Shown: one piece after another, positions 18,144-26,291 of the stretch
Position numbering within the stretch: the stretch's first letter is position 1
How the letters are laid out: each line of letters starts with the position of its first letter
DNA from: JAJZGK01 sp035538795
GTDB taxonomy: Bacteria > Pseudomonadota > Alphaproteobacteria > Rhodospirillales > Magnetospirillaceae
NCBI GenBank assembly: GCA_035538795.1
Contig: DATLJS010000025.1
Location: forward strand, 1 to 64,000
Reading direction: 5' to 3'
Length of the DNA: 64,000 nt
Position numbers and translations under genes: made by a program
Notes under the pieces: generated by a model
What the model saw: the letters and a program-made list of their open reading frames with translations, nothing else
Told to the model about the DNA's origin: nothing
The model's database searches: none

Positions 18144-18388
18144 ATACTCGATTCCCCCAAGAGGGTGTCGCCATATCCATGAGTTCGACGTCCCGGATCA
18201 GGCGGCATCTTTATCCCAGGGCGATCCTATGGGAAATAATCGCAAGACTTCAAGGCTAAACGCTTGTTGATAAAAGCATGATTTCCTCTGTGTTTCACTG
18301 TTTATATCTGGCGAGGTTTAATGTTTATATTTTTAATTTGACGTTACATTTCGTTTGCTTCTTAAAACCGATTCTGCCCGATTCCGAT
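18144..18388. other. AT-rich intergenic region upstream of the HD-GYP gene
   Basis: Together with the bioB terminator this makes a 309-base gap between the HD-GYP gene and bioB. The part 18224-18360 is clearly poorer in GC than its neighbours and holds two TTTATAT tracts. No ORF with a ribosome site is seen. It presumably carries the HD-GYP promoter, which I could not place. Confidence 0.4.
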
Positions 18389-18422
18389 AAAAAAGGCGGC
18401 GCCTCCCAAGAGATGCGCCGCC
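18389..18422 (-). terminator. Intrinsic terminator of bioB
   Basis: Minus strand: GGCGGCGC (18422-18415), 12-base loop, GCGCCGCC (18402-18395), then TTTTTT. The stem is perfect. Confidence 0.85.
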
Positions 18423-18452
18423 TGGCAATGTGGTGAAGAGAGGGAGGGGGGG

Positions 18453-19451
18453 TCAGGCGCCTTCGGGCTTCAGGTCCAGGCGACCCAGCAGCGAACGATC
18501 CTGATCCGGCGACGGGTTGTCGCAGGTCAGCAGGCGTTCGCCGCAGAACATGGAATTGGCGCCGGCCAGGAAGCACAGGGCCTGCATCTCGTCGCTCATG
18601 GATTGGCGGCCGGCCGACAGGCGGACGTAAGACTTGGGCATGACGATGCGGGCGACGGCGATGGTGCGCACGAAATCGAAGGGATCGGGGGCTTCGACGT
18701 TTTCCAGCGGCGTGCCGGGCACCTTGATCAGCAGGTTGATCGGTACGCTGTCGGGATGTTTTTCCATGTTGGCCAGGGTCTGGAGCATCTTGGCGCGGTC
18801 GTCGGTCTTCTCGCCCATGCCGACGATGCCGCCGGAACACACCTTCAGCCCAGCCTCGCGGACATGGCCCAGGGTTTCCAGCCGGTCCTCGAAGGTACGG
18901 GTGGTGATGATTTCCTTGTAATGCTCGGGCGAGGTGTCGATGTTGTGGTTGTAGTAGTCCAGCCCGGCGACCTTCAACTGCTTGGCCTGATCGGCGGTCA
19001 GTTTGCCCAGGGTGGCGCAGGTTTCCAGTCCCAGGGCTTTCACGCCCTCGACCATCCGCAGCACCTTGTCGAAGCCTTTGCCCGGTTCTTTCCAGGCGGC
19101 GCCCATGCAGAAGCGGGTGGCGCCGGAATCCTTGGCGGCCTTGGCGGATTCGAGAACGGTCTCGATCTCGATCAGGTCTTCCTTTTTCAGATTGGTGTTG
19201 TAGTGGCCGCTTTGCGGGCAATACTTGCAATCCTCGGGGCAGCGGCCGGTCTTGATGGACAGCAGGCGGCTGATCTGCACGCGGGTGGCGTCGAAATGCT
19301 GCCGGTGTGTCTGCTGCGCCAGGAACAGCAGATCGAAGAAGGGCTTGGCGAACAGAGCCTCGACCTCGGCAACGGTCCAGTCGTGGCGCAGACCGTCTGC
19401 GCTGGACCCGACCAGAGAGGTGGGAGAGGGAGTCGCGGTGGCAAGCTGCAT
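18453..19451 (-). CDS. bioB: Biotin synthase BioB
   Basis: 332-residue radical-SAM enzyme inserting sulfur into dethiobiotin. The cluster motif TGRCPEDCKYCPQSGHYNT (CX3CX2C) lies near residues 67-85. The [2Fe-2S] ligands fit: Cys in TRFCMGAAW, Cys in LETCATLG, Cys in GLKVCSGGIVGMGE, and Arg in KSYVRLSAGRQSM. FLAGANSMFCGERLLT is the C-terminal conserved segment. AAGGAAGG stands 9 bases before the ATG. It is divergent from bioF with a 127-base shared control region and ends at a strong terminator. Confidence 0.98.
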   Translation of the reverse strand: MQLATATPSPTSLVGSSADGLRHDWTVAEVEALFAKPFFDLLFLAQQTHRQHFDATRVQISRLLSIKTGRCPEDCKYCPQSGHYNTNLKKEDLIEIETVLESAKAAKDSGATRFCMGAAWKEPGKGFDKVLRMVEGVKALGLETCATLGKLTADQAKQLKVAGLDYYNHNIDTSPEHYKEIITTRTFEDRLETLGHVREAGLKVCSGGIVGMGEKTDDRAKMLQTLANMEKHPDSVPINLLIKVPGTPLENVEAPDPFDFVRTIAVARIVMPKSYVRLSAGRQSMSDEMQALCFLAGANSMFCGERLLTCDNPSPDQDRSLLGRLDLKPEGA

Positions 19452-19550
19452 GATATCGGCCTTCCTTAGTCTTCGTCCGGACGCTTTTCATTTCGCGCTG
19501 AGGCGCACGGGGGCTAATACCACCTTTGCATCCCCGATAAAAACCCTTTA

Positions 19551-19564
19551 GAACGCAGGCGTTC
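19551..19564. promoter_or_regulatory. Inverted repeat GAACGC-AG-GCGTTC in the bioB/bioF control region
   Basis: Perfect 6-bp arms just before the bioF ribosome site (AGAGGG, 19567). A plausible plus-strand promoter is TTGCAT-N17-TAGAAC starting at 19527, whose -10 overlaps the repeat. Candidate biotin-regulator operator; the BioR box TTATNNATAA is not present. Confidence 0.4.
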
Positions 19565-19578
19565 ATAGAGGGCTGGTG

Positions 19579-20778
19579 ATGAACCGATTTGAAGAGCTGT
19601 GGCAGGGCTGTCTGGATCGTCTGGATGAAACCGGACGCCGCCGTTCCCTGCGTCCCGCCGAAAGGCTGGCCGATGGCCGCCTGGATATCGGCGGACAGGC
19701 CATGCTGGACTTTTCCTCCAACGATTATTTGGGGCTGTCGCGGCATCCCGAGTTGATCAAGAGGCAAGGCAGCTATGCCGAGCGCTGGGGGGCGGGATCG
19801 TCGGCCTCGCGGCTGGTCTGCGGCAACCTGCCGCCTTTTGCCGACATCGAAGCCAAGCTGGCCGCCGGCAAGGGCGCGGAAGCGGCCCTGGTGTTCGTGT
19901 CAGGCTATCAGGCCAATTCCTCGATCCTGACCGCCTTGTTCGATCCCCAAGTGCTGGGGGCGCAGCCGTTGGTGTTCTGCGACCGCTTGAACCACGCCAG
20001 CCTGCACCAGGGATGTCTGGCCGCCGGGGTGCGGCAGCTGCGCTTCCGCCACAACGATCTCGGCCATCTGGAAGAGCTGCTGCAAAAGCACGCGGACGAG
20101 GACCGTCCGCGTTTCATCGTCACCGAGACGGTGTTCTCGATGGACGGCGACAAGGCCGACGTTCATGCCCTGAAGGCTCTGGCCGGGAAATACCACGCCT
20201 TCCTTTACGTCGACGAAGCCCATGCCACGGGCGTTCAAGGCGAAAACGGTTTCGGTCTGGCCAAGGGGCTGGCCGGGCCGGATTGCCTGGTGATGGGGAC
20301 CTTTTCCAAGGCGTTGGGCAGTTTCGGCGCTTATGTGGCGACGACCCGGCGTCTGCGCGACTACCTGATCAACCGTTGCCCCGGCCTGATCTACGCTACC
20401 GCCTTGCCGCCCGCCGTCCTGGGCGGCATGGACGCGGCGTTGGACCTTTTGCCGTCGCTGGACGCCGAGCGTGCCCGCGTGCTGGGGCACGCTGCGCGCT
20501 TCCGCGCCGCCATGGCCGAAGCCGGACTGGATACCGGCTTGTCGCAGACGCAGATCGTCCCGGTGATCATGGGCGGCGAACGCCGGGCGACCGCCATGTC
20601 CCGCGCCCTGGAGGCTGAAGGCATCCTGGGCGTCGCCATTCGTCCACCGACGGTTCCCGCCGGCACCAGCCGCATCCGCTTCGCCTTGTCGGCCCGTCAT
20701 TCGTCCGCCGATATCGACCGGCTGATCGAAACGGTGGTGCGTCTGTCCAGGACCATTCCCGAGGACGGCCAGCCGTGA
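19579..20778 (+). CDS. bioF: 8-amino-7-oxononanoate synthase BioF
   Basis: 399-residue PLP enzyme condensing pimeloyl-ACP/CoA with alanine. Conserved segments: LDFSSNDYLGLSRHPELIKR (about 49-68), GAGSSASRLVCGNLPPF, TETVFSMDGDKADV (about 186), LYVDEAHATGVQGENG and the PLP-lysine loop GTFSKALGSFGAYVA (about 238-252, Lys in FSK). Length matches the family. ATG 19579 follows GTG 19576; AGAGGG lies upstream. First gene of the tightly overlapping bioF-bioH-bioC-bioD operon: its stop overlaps the bioH start by 4 bases. Confidence 0.97.
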   Translation: MNRFEELWQGCLDRLDETGRRRSLRPAERLADGRLDIGGQAMLDFSSNDYLGLSRHPELIKRQGSYAERWGAGSSASRLVCGNLPPFADIEAKLAAGKGAEAALVFVSGYQANSSILTALFDPQVLGAQPLVFCDRLNHASLHQGCLAAGVRQLRFRHNDLGHLEELLQKHADEDRPRFIVTETVFSMDGDKADVHALKALAGKYHAFLYVDEAHATGVQGENGFGLAKGLAGPDCLVMGTFSKALGSFGAYVATTRRLRDYLINRCPGLIYATALPPAVLGGMDAALDLLPSLDAERARVLGHAARFRAAMAEAGLDTGLSQTQIVPVIMGGERRATAMSRALEAEGILGVAIRPPTVPAGTSRIRFALSARHSSADIDRLIETVVRLSRTIPEDGQP

Positions 20779-21404
20779 CGGCCCATCTGCTGCTGGTTCA
20801 CGGCTGGGGATTCGACGCTTCGTTCTGGACGCCGTTGCGGGCAGAGCTGGGCGACATTCCTTCGACCGCTTGGGATTTGGGCTTTTTGGGCTCATCCAGC
20901 CGCCCGGCTCTGCCGGACGGCGTTCCGGTGGTGGCGGTGGGGCACAGCATGGGATTGCTGTGGCTGCTACACGAACGGCCCGCGGCTTGGCGGCGGCTGG
21001 TGTCCATCAACGGCTTCTCCCGCTTCGCCAAGGCCGACGGTCTGCCGCAGGGCGTGGCGCCCCGCCTGCTGGAGCGGATGATCGTCAAGCTGGCAGAAAC
21101 GCCCGGCGCGGTTTACGCCGATTTCATGAGCCGCTGCGGTCTGGCCCAGCCGCCGACCGATGGCATCGACGCGGCGGCCCTGGAATGGGGGCTGCGCGCC
21201 CTGGCCGATTGGGATTGCCGCGGCGCCGCCCAGGTGGATCTGGCCTTGGCCGGGCGTTCCGATCCGGTCGCGCCGCCGGCCTTGAGCGAAGCCCTGTTTC
21301 CGCCCCCCCTTGCGCAATGGCATGATGGCGGCCATCTCTTGCCCCTGACCGATCCGGTCTGGTGCGCCCAGCAATTGCGGACTGTCGTGGAGAGTTTGAA
21401 GTGA
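20775..21404 (+). CDS. bioH: BioH-type pimeloyl-ACP methyl ester carboxylesterase
   Basis: 209-residue alpha/beta hydrolase, GTG start overlapping bioF by 4 bases. The nucleophile elbow VVAVGHSMGLLWLL (Ser about residue 58), a C-terminal Asp in LAGRSDPVAPP and His in WHDGGHLLPLTD make the catalytic triad. LVHGWGFDASFWTPL gives the oxyanion loop. In E. coli BioH removes the methyl group from pimeloyl-ACP methyl ester, ending the BioC-started pathway. Here it is shorter than E. coli BioH (about 256), but position directly before bioC supports the role. Related short hydrolases (BioG, BioV) are the alternatives. Confidence 0.88.
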   Translation: MTAHLLLVHGWGFDASFWTPLRAELGDIPSTAWDLGFLGSSSRPALPDGVPVVAVGHSMGLLWLLHERPAAWRRLVSINGFSRFAKADGLPQGVAPRLLERMIVKLAETPGAVYADFMSRCGLAQPPTDGIDAAALEWGLRALADWDCRGAAQVDLALAGRSDPVAPPALSEALFPPPLAQWHDGGHLLPLTDPVWCAQQLRTVVESLK

Positions 21405-22165
21405 GTGAGGAGCGCCGCAAGGAGCGCATCGCCAAGGCCTTTTCCGCGTCGGCGGGAGGCTATGACGCCGCCGCCGACGTGCAATGGCTTGTGGCCCAAA
21501 GATTGGCCGCCCGTATCGAGGATCGTCCTTTTTCCCGTAATCCCCGGGTATTGGAAATCGGCTGCGGCACCGGCTTTCTGTCGGCACGGCTGGCCGAGGC
21601 CTTTCCCCAGAGTGAGCTGGTCCTGACCGATATCGCGGGGTCCATGCTGGACCGTTGCCGCGCCCGCGTCGGCGACGGCCCGGTCTATCATGTCATGGAC
21701 GGCGAGACGCCCCAGGGCGTCGAAGGCCGTTTCGACCTGATCTGCTCAAGCTTGGCCGTGCAGTGGTTCGTCGATCTCAAGGGGGGACTGAGCCGGCTGG
21801 CCTCGCTGCTGGCGCCCGGTGGACGCATGATGTTCGCTACCCTGGGCCGCAAGACCTTCGCCGAATGGCGCGGCGTCCACGACGCCCTGAGCCTGGACTG
21901 CGGCACGCCGGTCTATCCCGGCCCCGAGGATTTTCCCTGGCCCGACGGTTACGACTGCGTGATGGACGACGAAGTCATCATGCAGCCCTATGGCGACGGC
22001 ACGGATTTCGTGCGCAGCCTGAAAGCGCTGGGCGCGGGGGAGCCTTCTCCCGGCCACCATCCCCTGTCGCCCGGAGCCCTGCGCAAGGTTCTTGCCCATC
22101 TGGAAAACGGTTTCGACGCCAGCTATCACATCCTTTATGCTGAAATTCGGGCGCCGAAGGCATGA
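21401..22165 (+). CDS. bioC: Malonyl-ACP O-methyltransferase BioC
   Basis: 254-residue SAM-dependent methyltransferase, GTG start overlapping the bioH stop (GTGA). The N-terminus KERIAKAFSASAGGYDAAAD is the typical BioC opening. SAM motif I VLEIGCGTGFLSARLAEAFP is near residues 49-68, then LVLTDIAGSMLDRCRAR, FDLICSSLAVQWFVDL (motif IV) and LLAPGGRMMFATLG. It methylates malonyl-ACP so that fatty-acid synthase can build pimeloyl-ACP methyl ester. It is translationally coupled to bioH and bioD. Confidence 0.95.
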   Translation: MSEERRKERIAKAFSASAGGYDAAADVQWLVAQRLAARIEDRPFSRNPRVLEIGCGTGFLSARLAEAFPQSELVLTDIAGSMLDRCRARVGDGPVYHVMDGETPQGVEGRFDLICSSLAVQWFVDLKGGLSRLASLLAPGGRMMFATLGRKTFAEWRGVHDALSLDCGTPVYPGPEDFPWPDGYDCVMDDEVIMQPYGDGTDFVRSLKALGAGEPSPGHHPLSPGALRKVLAHLENGFDASYHILYAEIRAPKA

Positions 22166-22767
22166 GTGCGCGCGGGATATTCGTCACAGGCACCGATACC
22201 GATATCGGCAAGACCATGGTGTCGGCCTGGCTGGTGAAATCCTGGCAGGCCGATTATTGGAAGCCGGTGCAGTCGGGCTGCCTGCAAGACAGCGATACCG
22301 ATACGGTACGGCAGGTGAATCCGCAGGCCGTCCTGCATCCGCCGGCGCGCCTGCTGAAGGCTCCGCTGTCGCCGCACGAAGCGGCGGCGCTGGAGGGCGT
22401 GAGCATCCGGCTTGCGGATTTCCATCTGCCCGTCACGGATAACCTGCTGGTGGTGGAGGGGGCCGGCGGTGCGCTGGTGCCGTTGAACGACCACGATCTG
22501 ATGACCGATCTGATGGCTCATCTGGGGCTGCCGGTGCTGGTGGTGGCCCGCAGCGGGCTGGGCACCATCAACCATACGCTGCTGACGCTGGAAGCTTTGC
22601 GCAGCCGGGGGCTGGCGGTGGCCGGAGTGGTGCTGAACGGCCCGCTCAATGCCGCCAACCGTCAGGCCATCGAGCATTATGGGCGCGTGCGCGTGCTGGG
22701 CGAACTGCCCCGCTTGTTCGGGCCGGAAGCCTTGCTGGACCACCCGGCCATCGGCTGGACGCCCTAA
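22162..22767 (+). CDS. bioD: Dethiobiotin synthetase BioD
   Basis: 201-residue ATP-dependent carboxylase closing the ureido ring of dethiobiotin. P-loop FVTGTDTDIGKTMVSAWLVK is at residues 8-27. KPVQSGC (substrate lysine), LVVEGAGGALVPLNDHDLMT (about 95-114) and VVARSGLGTINHTLLTLEAL are family segments. ATGA overlap with bioC. Its stop codon overlaps the stop codon of the convergent chemoreceptor gene, leaving no room for a terminator. Confidence 0.96.
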   Translation: MSARGIFVTGTDTDIGKTMVSAWLVKSWQADYWKPVQSGCLQDSDTDTVRQVNPQAVLHPPARLLKAPLSPHEAAALEGVSIRLADFHLPVTDNLLVVEGAGGALVPLNDHDLMTDLMAHLGLPVLVVARSGLGTINHTLLTLEALRSRGLAVAGVVLNGPLNAANRQAIEHYGRVRVLGELPRLFGPEALLDHPAIGWTP

Positions 22768-24677
22768 GCGGCGCGGACGTCTTCCAGGAACTGCCGCACG
22801 GCCTGTTCCAGGGTCTTGCTTTCCCGCATCAGATCGTTGGCCGATTGATAGACGGTCTGGGCCATCTGTCCCGTTTCCGCGGCTGTTTGGGCCACGCCCG
22901 AAATGTTGGCGGCCACGTCCCGGGTGCCTTGCGACGCCTGTTCGACGCTTTTGGCGATTTCGGCGGTGGCGGCGCCCTGTTCCTCGACGGCGCTGGCGAT
23001 GGCGGTGGACAATTCGGCGATGGTGGCGATGGTGCGGGCGATATGTTCGATGGCTTCTACCGTCGCCACGGTTTCATTCTGCACCGAACTGACTTGCTGG
23101 GCGATGTCCTCGGTCGCCTTGCCGGTTTGTCCGGCCAGATGCTTGACTTCGTTGGCGACCACGGCGAAACCCTTGCCGGCCTCGCCGGCGCGGGCCGATT
23201 CGATGGTGGCGTTCAGGGCCAGCAAATTGGTCTGGCTGGCGATGTCGTTGATCAGGTTGACCACCTCGCCGATCTTTTCGGCCGAACTGCTCAGGCCGGC
23301 GATCTTGCGGTTGGCTTCGGCGGCTTCCTCGGTGGCGGCGCGGGAAGTTTCCGCCGACTGGGCCACCTGACGGGAAATTTCGTTGATCGAGGCCGAAAGC
23401 TCGGCGCTGGCGGCCGAAACGGTTTCCACATTGCAGGTGGCCAGTTCGGTGGCCGAGGATACGGCCTGGCTTTGCCGCTGGGTCTGTTCGGCATTGGCGG
23501 ACAGGCTGTTGGCCGAGTTGTGCAGATGTTCGACGGCGACGCGGATGCTGTCCAGCATCTGCACGATGGTGCCCTCGAACGCCCGGGTGGCGCTGGCGAT
23601 TTTATCCTGGCGGGCCTGTTCGCGCCGACGGGCGTCCTCTTCGTTGCGGATCTGCTCGGTTCGTTCGATCATGGAACGGCGCCAATGTTCCAGAGCCTGG
23701 GCCAGCGGAGCGATCTCGTCGCAGCGATCCTGGTCGATGACGGCGATATCGGTGCGGCCGGCGGCCAGATGGCCGGTGGTGGCGGTCAGGCGGCGGATGG
23801 GACCGGTGACTTCGCGGGCGATCAGCAGGGCTCCCGCCGCCGCCGCGATGATGATGGCGACGCCCAACAGGCCGCCGATCCACTGATTGCTCGATTGGGC
23901 GCTGGCGATGGCCTCGTCCAGTTTGGCCTGAAGGCCGTTGAGGCTGTCGTCCGTCCGGCGCGCCGCCTTGCGCATGTCGGAATCCAAGCCGCTGCTCTCG
24001 CCATCCAGGCCGATGATCTTGCGGGTCGCGACCAGATCGAGGAAGGCGGCGCGATAGCTTGCCATCTGCTGGGCTTCGTTCGCGGGTAAATGCGTGGACA
24101 GGAGTTCCCCGTACACATCTTCAAACTTGCCGACGTAAACTTCGTTATGGCGCAGCATGAAGTCCTTCTCGTGCCGGCGCAGGGTTAACATCAGAACCGT
24201 ACGGCGATCGTCGTTCATGGCGGTGAGCGATTTTTCCGCGTCATGCACGGCGTCGCGCAATTGCCCCTGCAGGCCGGTTTCCGGCGTCAGACCGGCTCTG
24301 GTTTCCTGTTCGGCGATGCTGAGGAAAGCTTTTTCATAGTTCGCCAGGGTGGCGGCCAGGGCGGCGCTTTCCGGCTGGGTGGAGATGCCCTCGGCTTTGG
24401 CGGAGCTGTCCAAGGCGCCGATCAGCCCGGTCAGGCGGGCATATTCCTTTTTCCAGTCCTCGACGTTTTTCGGTTCGAGCCGCATCAGGAAGTTCTTTTC
24501 ATGGCGGCGCACGGCCAGAACCTCATAGGCGATCTGCCCCCGGACATCCTGCAAGTCGTTCAAGCGCCGCGCCGTGGTCGCGCCGTACCACGACAAAAGC
24601 ATCTCGCCGACGATGCCGACGACGGCCAGCCCGACGATCAAGGCGAACTTCATGGTAATGGAAATGTTCTTGAGCAT
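22764..24677 (-). CDS. Transmembrane methyl-accepting chemotaxis protein, HBM-like helical sensor
   Basis: 637-residue inner-membrane chemoreceptor. TM1 is FALIVGLAVVGIVGEMLLSW (about 11-30). The periplasmic region (about 31-265) is helical and shows the same motif twice, RRHEKNFLMR (about 57) and RRHEKDFMLR (about 170), as in helical bimodular (HBM) sensor domains. TM2 is WIGGLLGVAIIIAAAAGALL (about 270-289), then HAMP (TGPIRRLTATTGHLAAGRTD). The signalling domain has its tip at SQTNLLALNATIESARAGEA (near 480-500). No C-terminal CheR-binding pentapeptide (ends FLEDVRAA). Ligand unknown; some HBM receptors sense organic acids. ATG 24677 was chosen from the family start, with AAGGG upstream. 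An 11-base G run lies 38 bases before it. Confidence 0.95.
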   Translation of the reverse strand: MLKNISITMKFALIVGLAVVGIVGEMLLSWYGATTARRLNDLQDVRGQIAYEVLAVRRHEKNFLMRLEPKNVEDWKKEYARLTGLIGALDSSAKAEGISTQPESAALAATLANYEKAFLSIAEQETRAGLTPETGLQGQLRDAVHDAEKSLTAMNDDRRTVLMLTLRRHEKDFMLRHNEVYVGKFEDVYGELLSTHLPANEAQQMASYRAAFLDLVATRKIIGLDGESSGLDSDMRKAARRTDDSLNGLQAKLDEAIASAQSSNQWIGGLLGVAIIIAAAAGALLIAREVTGPIRRLTATTGHLAAGRTDIAVIDQDRCDEIAPLAQALEHWRRSMIERTEQIRNEEDARRREQARQDKIASATRAFEGTIVQMLDSIRVAVEHLHNSANSLSANAEQTQRQSQAVSSATELATCNVETVSAASAELSASINEISRQVAQSAETSRAATEEAAEANRKIAGLSSSAEKIGEVVNLINDIASQTNLLALNATIESARAGEAGKGFAVVANEVKHLAGQTGKATEDIAQQVSSVQNETVATVEAIEHIARTIATIAELSTAIASAVEEQGAATAEIAKSVEQASQGTRDVAANISGVAQTAAETGQMAQTVYQSANDLMRESKTLEQAVRQFLEDVRAA

Positions 24678-24714
24678 CTTCGGCGGCCCTTTTCGTTTGT
24701 CGTTCGCCGCGGCA

Positions 24715-24725
24715 GGGGGGGGGGG
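24715..24725. repeat. Homopolymer run of 11 G upstream of the chemoreceptor gene
   Basis: G11 on the plus strand (C11 in the chemoreceptor transcript), 38-48 bases before its ATG. Long mononucleotide runs slip in replication and could change promoter or leader spacing. It could also be a sequencing weakness. Confidence 0.6.
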
Positions 24726-24778
24726 AGATGCTCTGCCTGCGCTGGAAATAACCGATTTCCTTATTTTTACGCCTCGCC

Positions 24779-24931
24779 ATGCCTCCGCACCATTTTCCAT
24801 CGGCATTAATTCCGCTGGACGCGAAAGTGTGCTTTGCACAAACGAAGGAATGGTTGCGGCTGCCAAAGGTCGAGGTTGAGGCAGAGGTTCAGCCTGCGGC
24901 CCGGGTTGAGCCTGCGGCCGCTTTGGCGTAG
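24779..24931 (+). CDS. Possible 50-residue small protein upstream of bioA
   Basis: ORF MPPHHFPSALIPLDAKVCFA... ending ...VEPAAALA. The middle reads like coding sequence (TKEWLRLPKVEVEAEVQPAA), and the C-terminal part is encoded by an 18-base near-tandem repeat (GGTTCAGCCTGCGGCC at 24886, GGTTGAGCCTGCGGCC at 24904) kept in frame. Against it: no Shine-Dalgarno before the ATG and no family recognised. It ends 40 bases before bioA, in another frame. It may be a remnant of a longer gene or a spurious frame. Confidence 0.25.
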   Translation: MPPHHFPSALIPLDAKVCFAQTKEWLRLPKVEVEAEVQPAARVEPAAALA

Positions 24932-24971
24932 GACAGTAGCTGCAATCCGCCACCGGAAAGGAAGCGCCGTC

Positions 24972-26291
24972 TTGTCCCAGGAGATTCTCGACCTCGACCG
25001 CCGCCATGTCTGGCATCCCTTCACCCAGGAGCGGACGGCTCCGGCTCCCTTGGTGGCGATCGGCGGAAAAGATGCTTCGGTACTGGCTTCCGACGGCAAA
25101 AGCTATGTCGATCTGGTGTCGTCCTGGTGGGTCAACATGCATGGACACGCCCATCCCGGCATTGCCAAGGCCATCGCCGATCAGGCGGCCAGATTGGAGC
25201 AGGTGATTTTCGCCGATTTCACCCACGAGCCCGCCGCCCGCTTCGCCGCCAAGCTGGCGGGGCTGCTGCCGGACGATCTGGACCGGGTGTTCTATTCCGA
25301 CGACGGCTCGACGGCGGTCGAGGTGGCCTTGAAAATGGCGCTGCAATATTTCGCCAATCTGGGCCAGGAGGGACGTACCCGTCTGCTGGCGTTCGAAGGC
25401 GCCTATCACGGCGATACGGTCGGGGCCATGTCGGTGGGGCGAACTTCCGGGTACTTCCGCGCCTGGCAGGGAATGCTGTTTCCGGTGGAAATGCTGCCCT
25501 ATCCCGTCACCTGGACGGACGACCAGGAGGTCGAAGCCAAGGAAACCGCCGCCCTGGCCGAATTGGAGCGGCAATTGACGGCCGATGTGGCCGCCGTGAT
25601 CGTCGAACCCCTGGTGCAGGGGGCATCGGGCATGCGCATGTGTCGTCCCGAATTCATGCGCGCCGTGGCGGAACGGGTGAAAGCCTCCGGCGCGTTGCTG
25701 ATTTTCGACGAAGTGATGACCGGCTTTGGCCGCATGGGAGACGTCTTCGCCTGTCTGAAGATCGGCGTTACACCCGACATGGTGTGCTTGTCCAAGGGCA
25801 TCACCGGCGGTTTTCTGCCCATGGCGGCGACAGTGGTGCGCGAACCCATCCGGCAGGCCTTCCTGGGGGACGGGCTGGACCGGGCCTTCCTGCACGGTCA
25901 TTCCTATACCGCCAATCCGCTGGGCTGCGCCGCCGGATTGGCTTCGCTGGAAATTCTGCTGTCCGCCGAATGCGCCGAGCGGCGCAAGGTGATCGAGTCC
26001 TTGCACCGTCAGCGTCTGCCGGTTGTGAAGGGGGCGCGCGCCCGTATCCAGGGAACCATCGCCGCCATCGACCTGGGCGCCGGCGGCATTGGCTCGGCGG
26101 TGGGGCCGAAGCTGAAGGCTTATTTTCGCGAACGCGGCATGCTGATGCGGCCCATGGGGCCGGTGGCGTATTTCCTGCCGCCTTATTGCATCACCGATGC
26201 GGAATTGCACCGCGCCTGGGATGTGCTGGAGGAATTCGCCGCCGCGCAGGACGGCGATCCCTGGGCTGTTCCAGCCGATTTCACGCCTTAA
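24972..26291 (+). CDS. bioA: Adenosylmethionine-8-amino-7-oxononanoate aminotransferase BioA
   Basis: About 439-residue PLP aminotransferase making 7,8-diaminopelargonate. DRRHVWHPFTQ opens the protein, as in BioA. VDLVSSWWVNMHGHAHPGI (about 38-56), YSDDGSTAVEVALKMALQY, FEGAYHGDTVGAMSVG, IFDEVMTGFGRMG (PLP Asp) and LSKGITGGFLPMAATVV (PLP Lys, about 277) are all present, as is FLHGHSYTANPLGC. No ATG or GTG fits: the best start is TTG 24972 with AAGGAAG upstream, so initiation may be weak. It is cut off from the other bio genes by the chemoreceptor gene. Its stop overlaps that of the convergent TPR gene. Confidence 0.95.
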   Translation: MSQEILDLDRRHVWHPFTQERTAPAPLVAIGGKDASVLASDGKSYVDLVSSWWVNMHGHAHPGIAKAIADQAARLEQVIFADFTHEPAARFAAKLAGLLPDDLDRVFYSDDGSTAVEVALKMALQYFANLGQEGRTRLLAFEGAYHGDTVGAMSVGRTSGYFRAWQGMLFPVEMLPYPVTWTDDQEVEAKETAALAELERQLTADVAAVIVEPLVQGASGMRMCRPEFMRAVAERVKASGALLIFDEVMTGFGRMGDVFACLKIGVTPDMVCLSKGITGGFLPMAATVVREPIRQAFLGDGLDRAFLHGHSYTANPLGCAAGLASLEILLSAECAERRKVIESLHRQRLPVVKGARARIQGTIAAIDLGAGGIGSAVGPKLKAYFRERGMLMRPMGPVAYFLPPYCITDAELHRAWDVLEEFAAAQDGDPWAVPADFTP

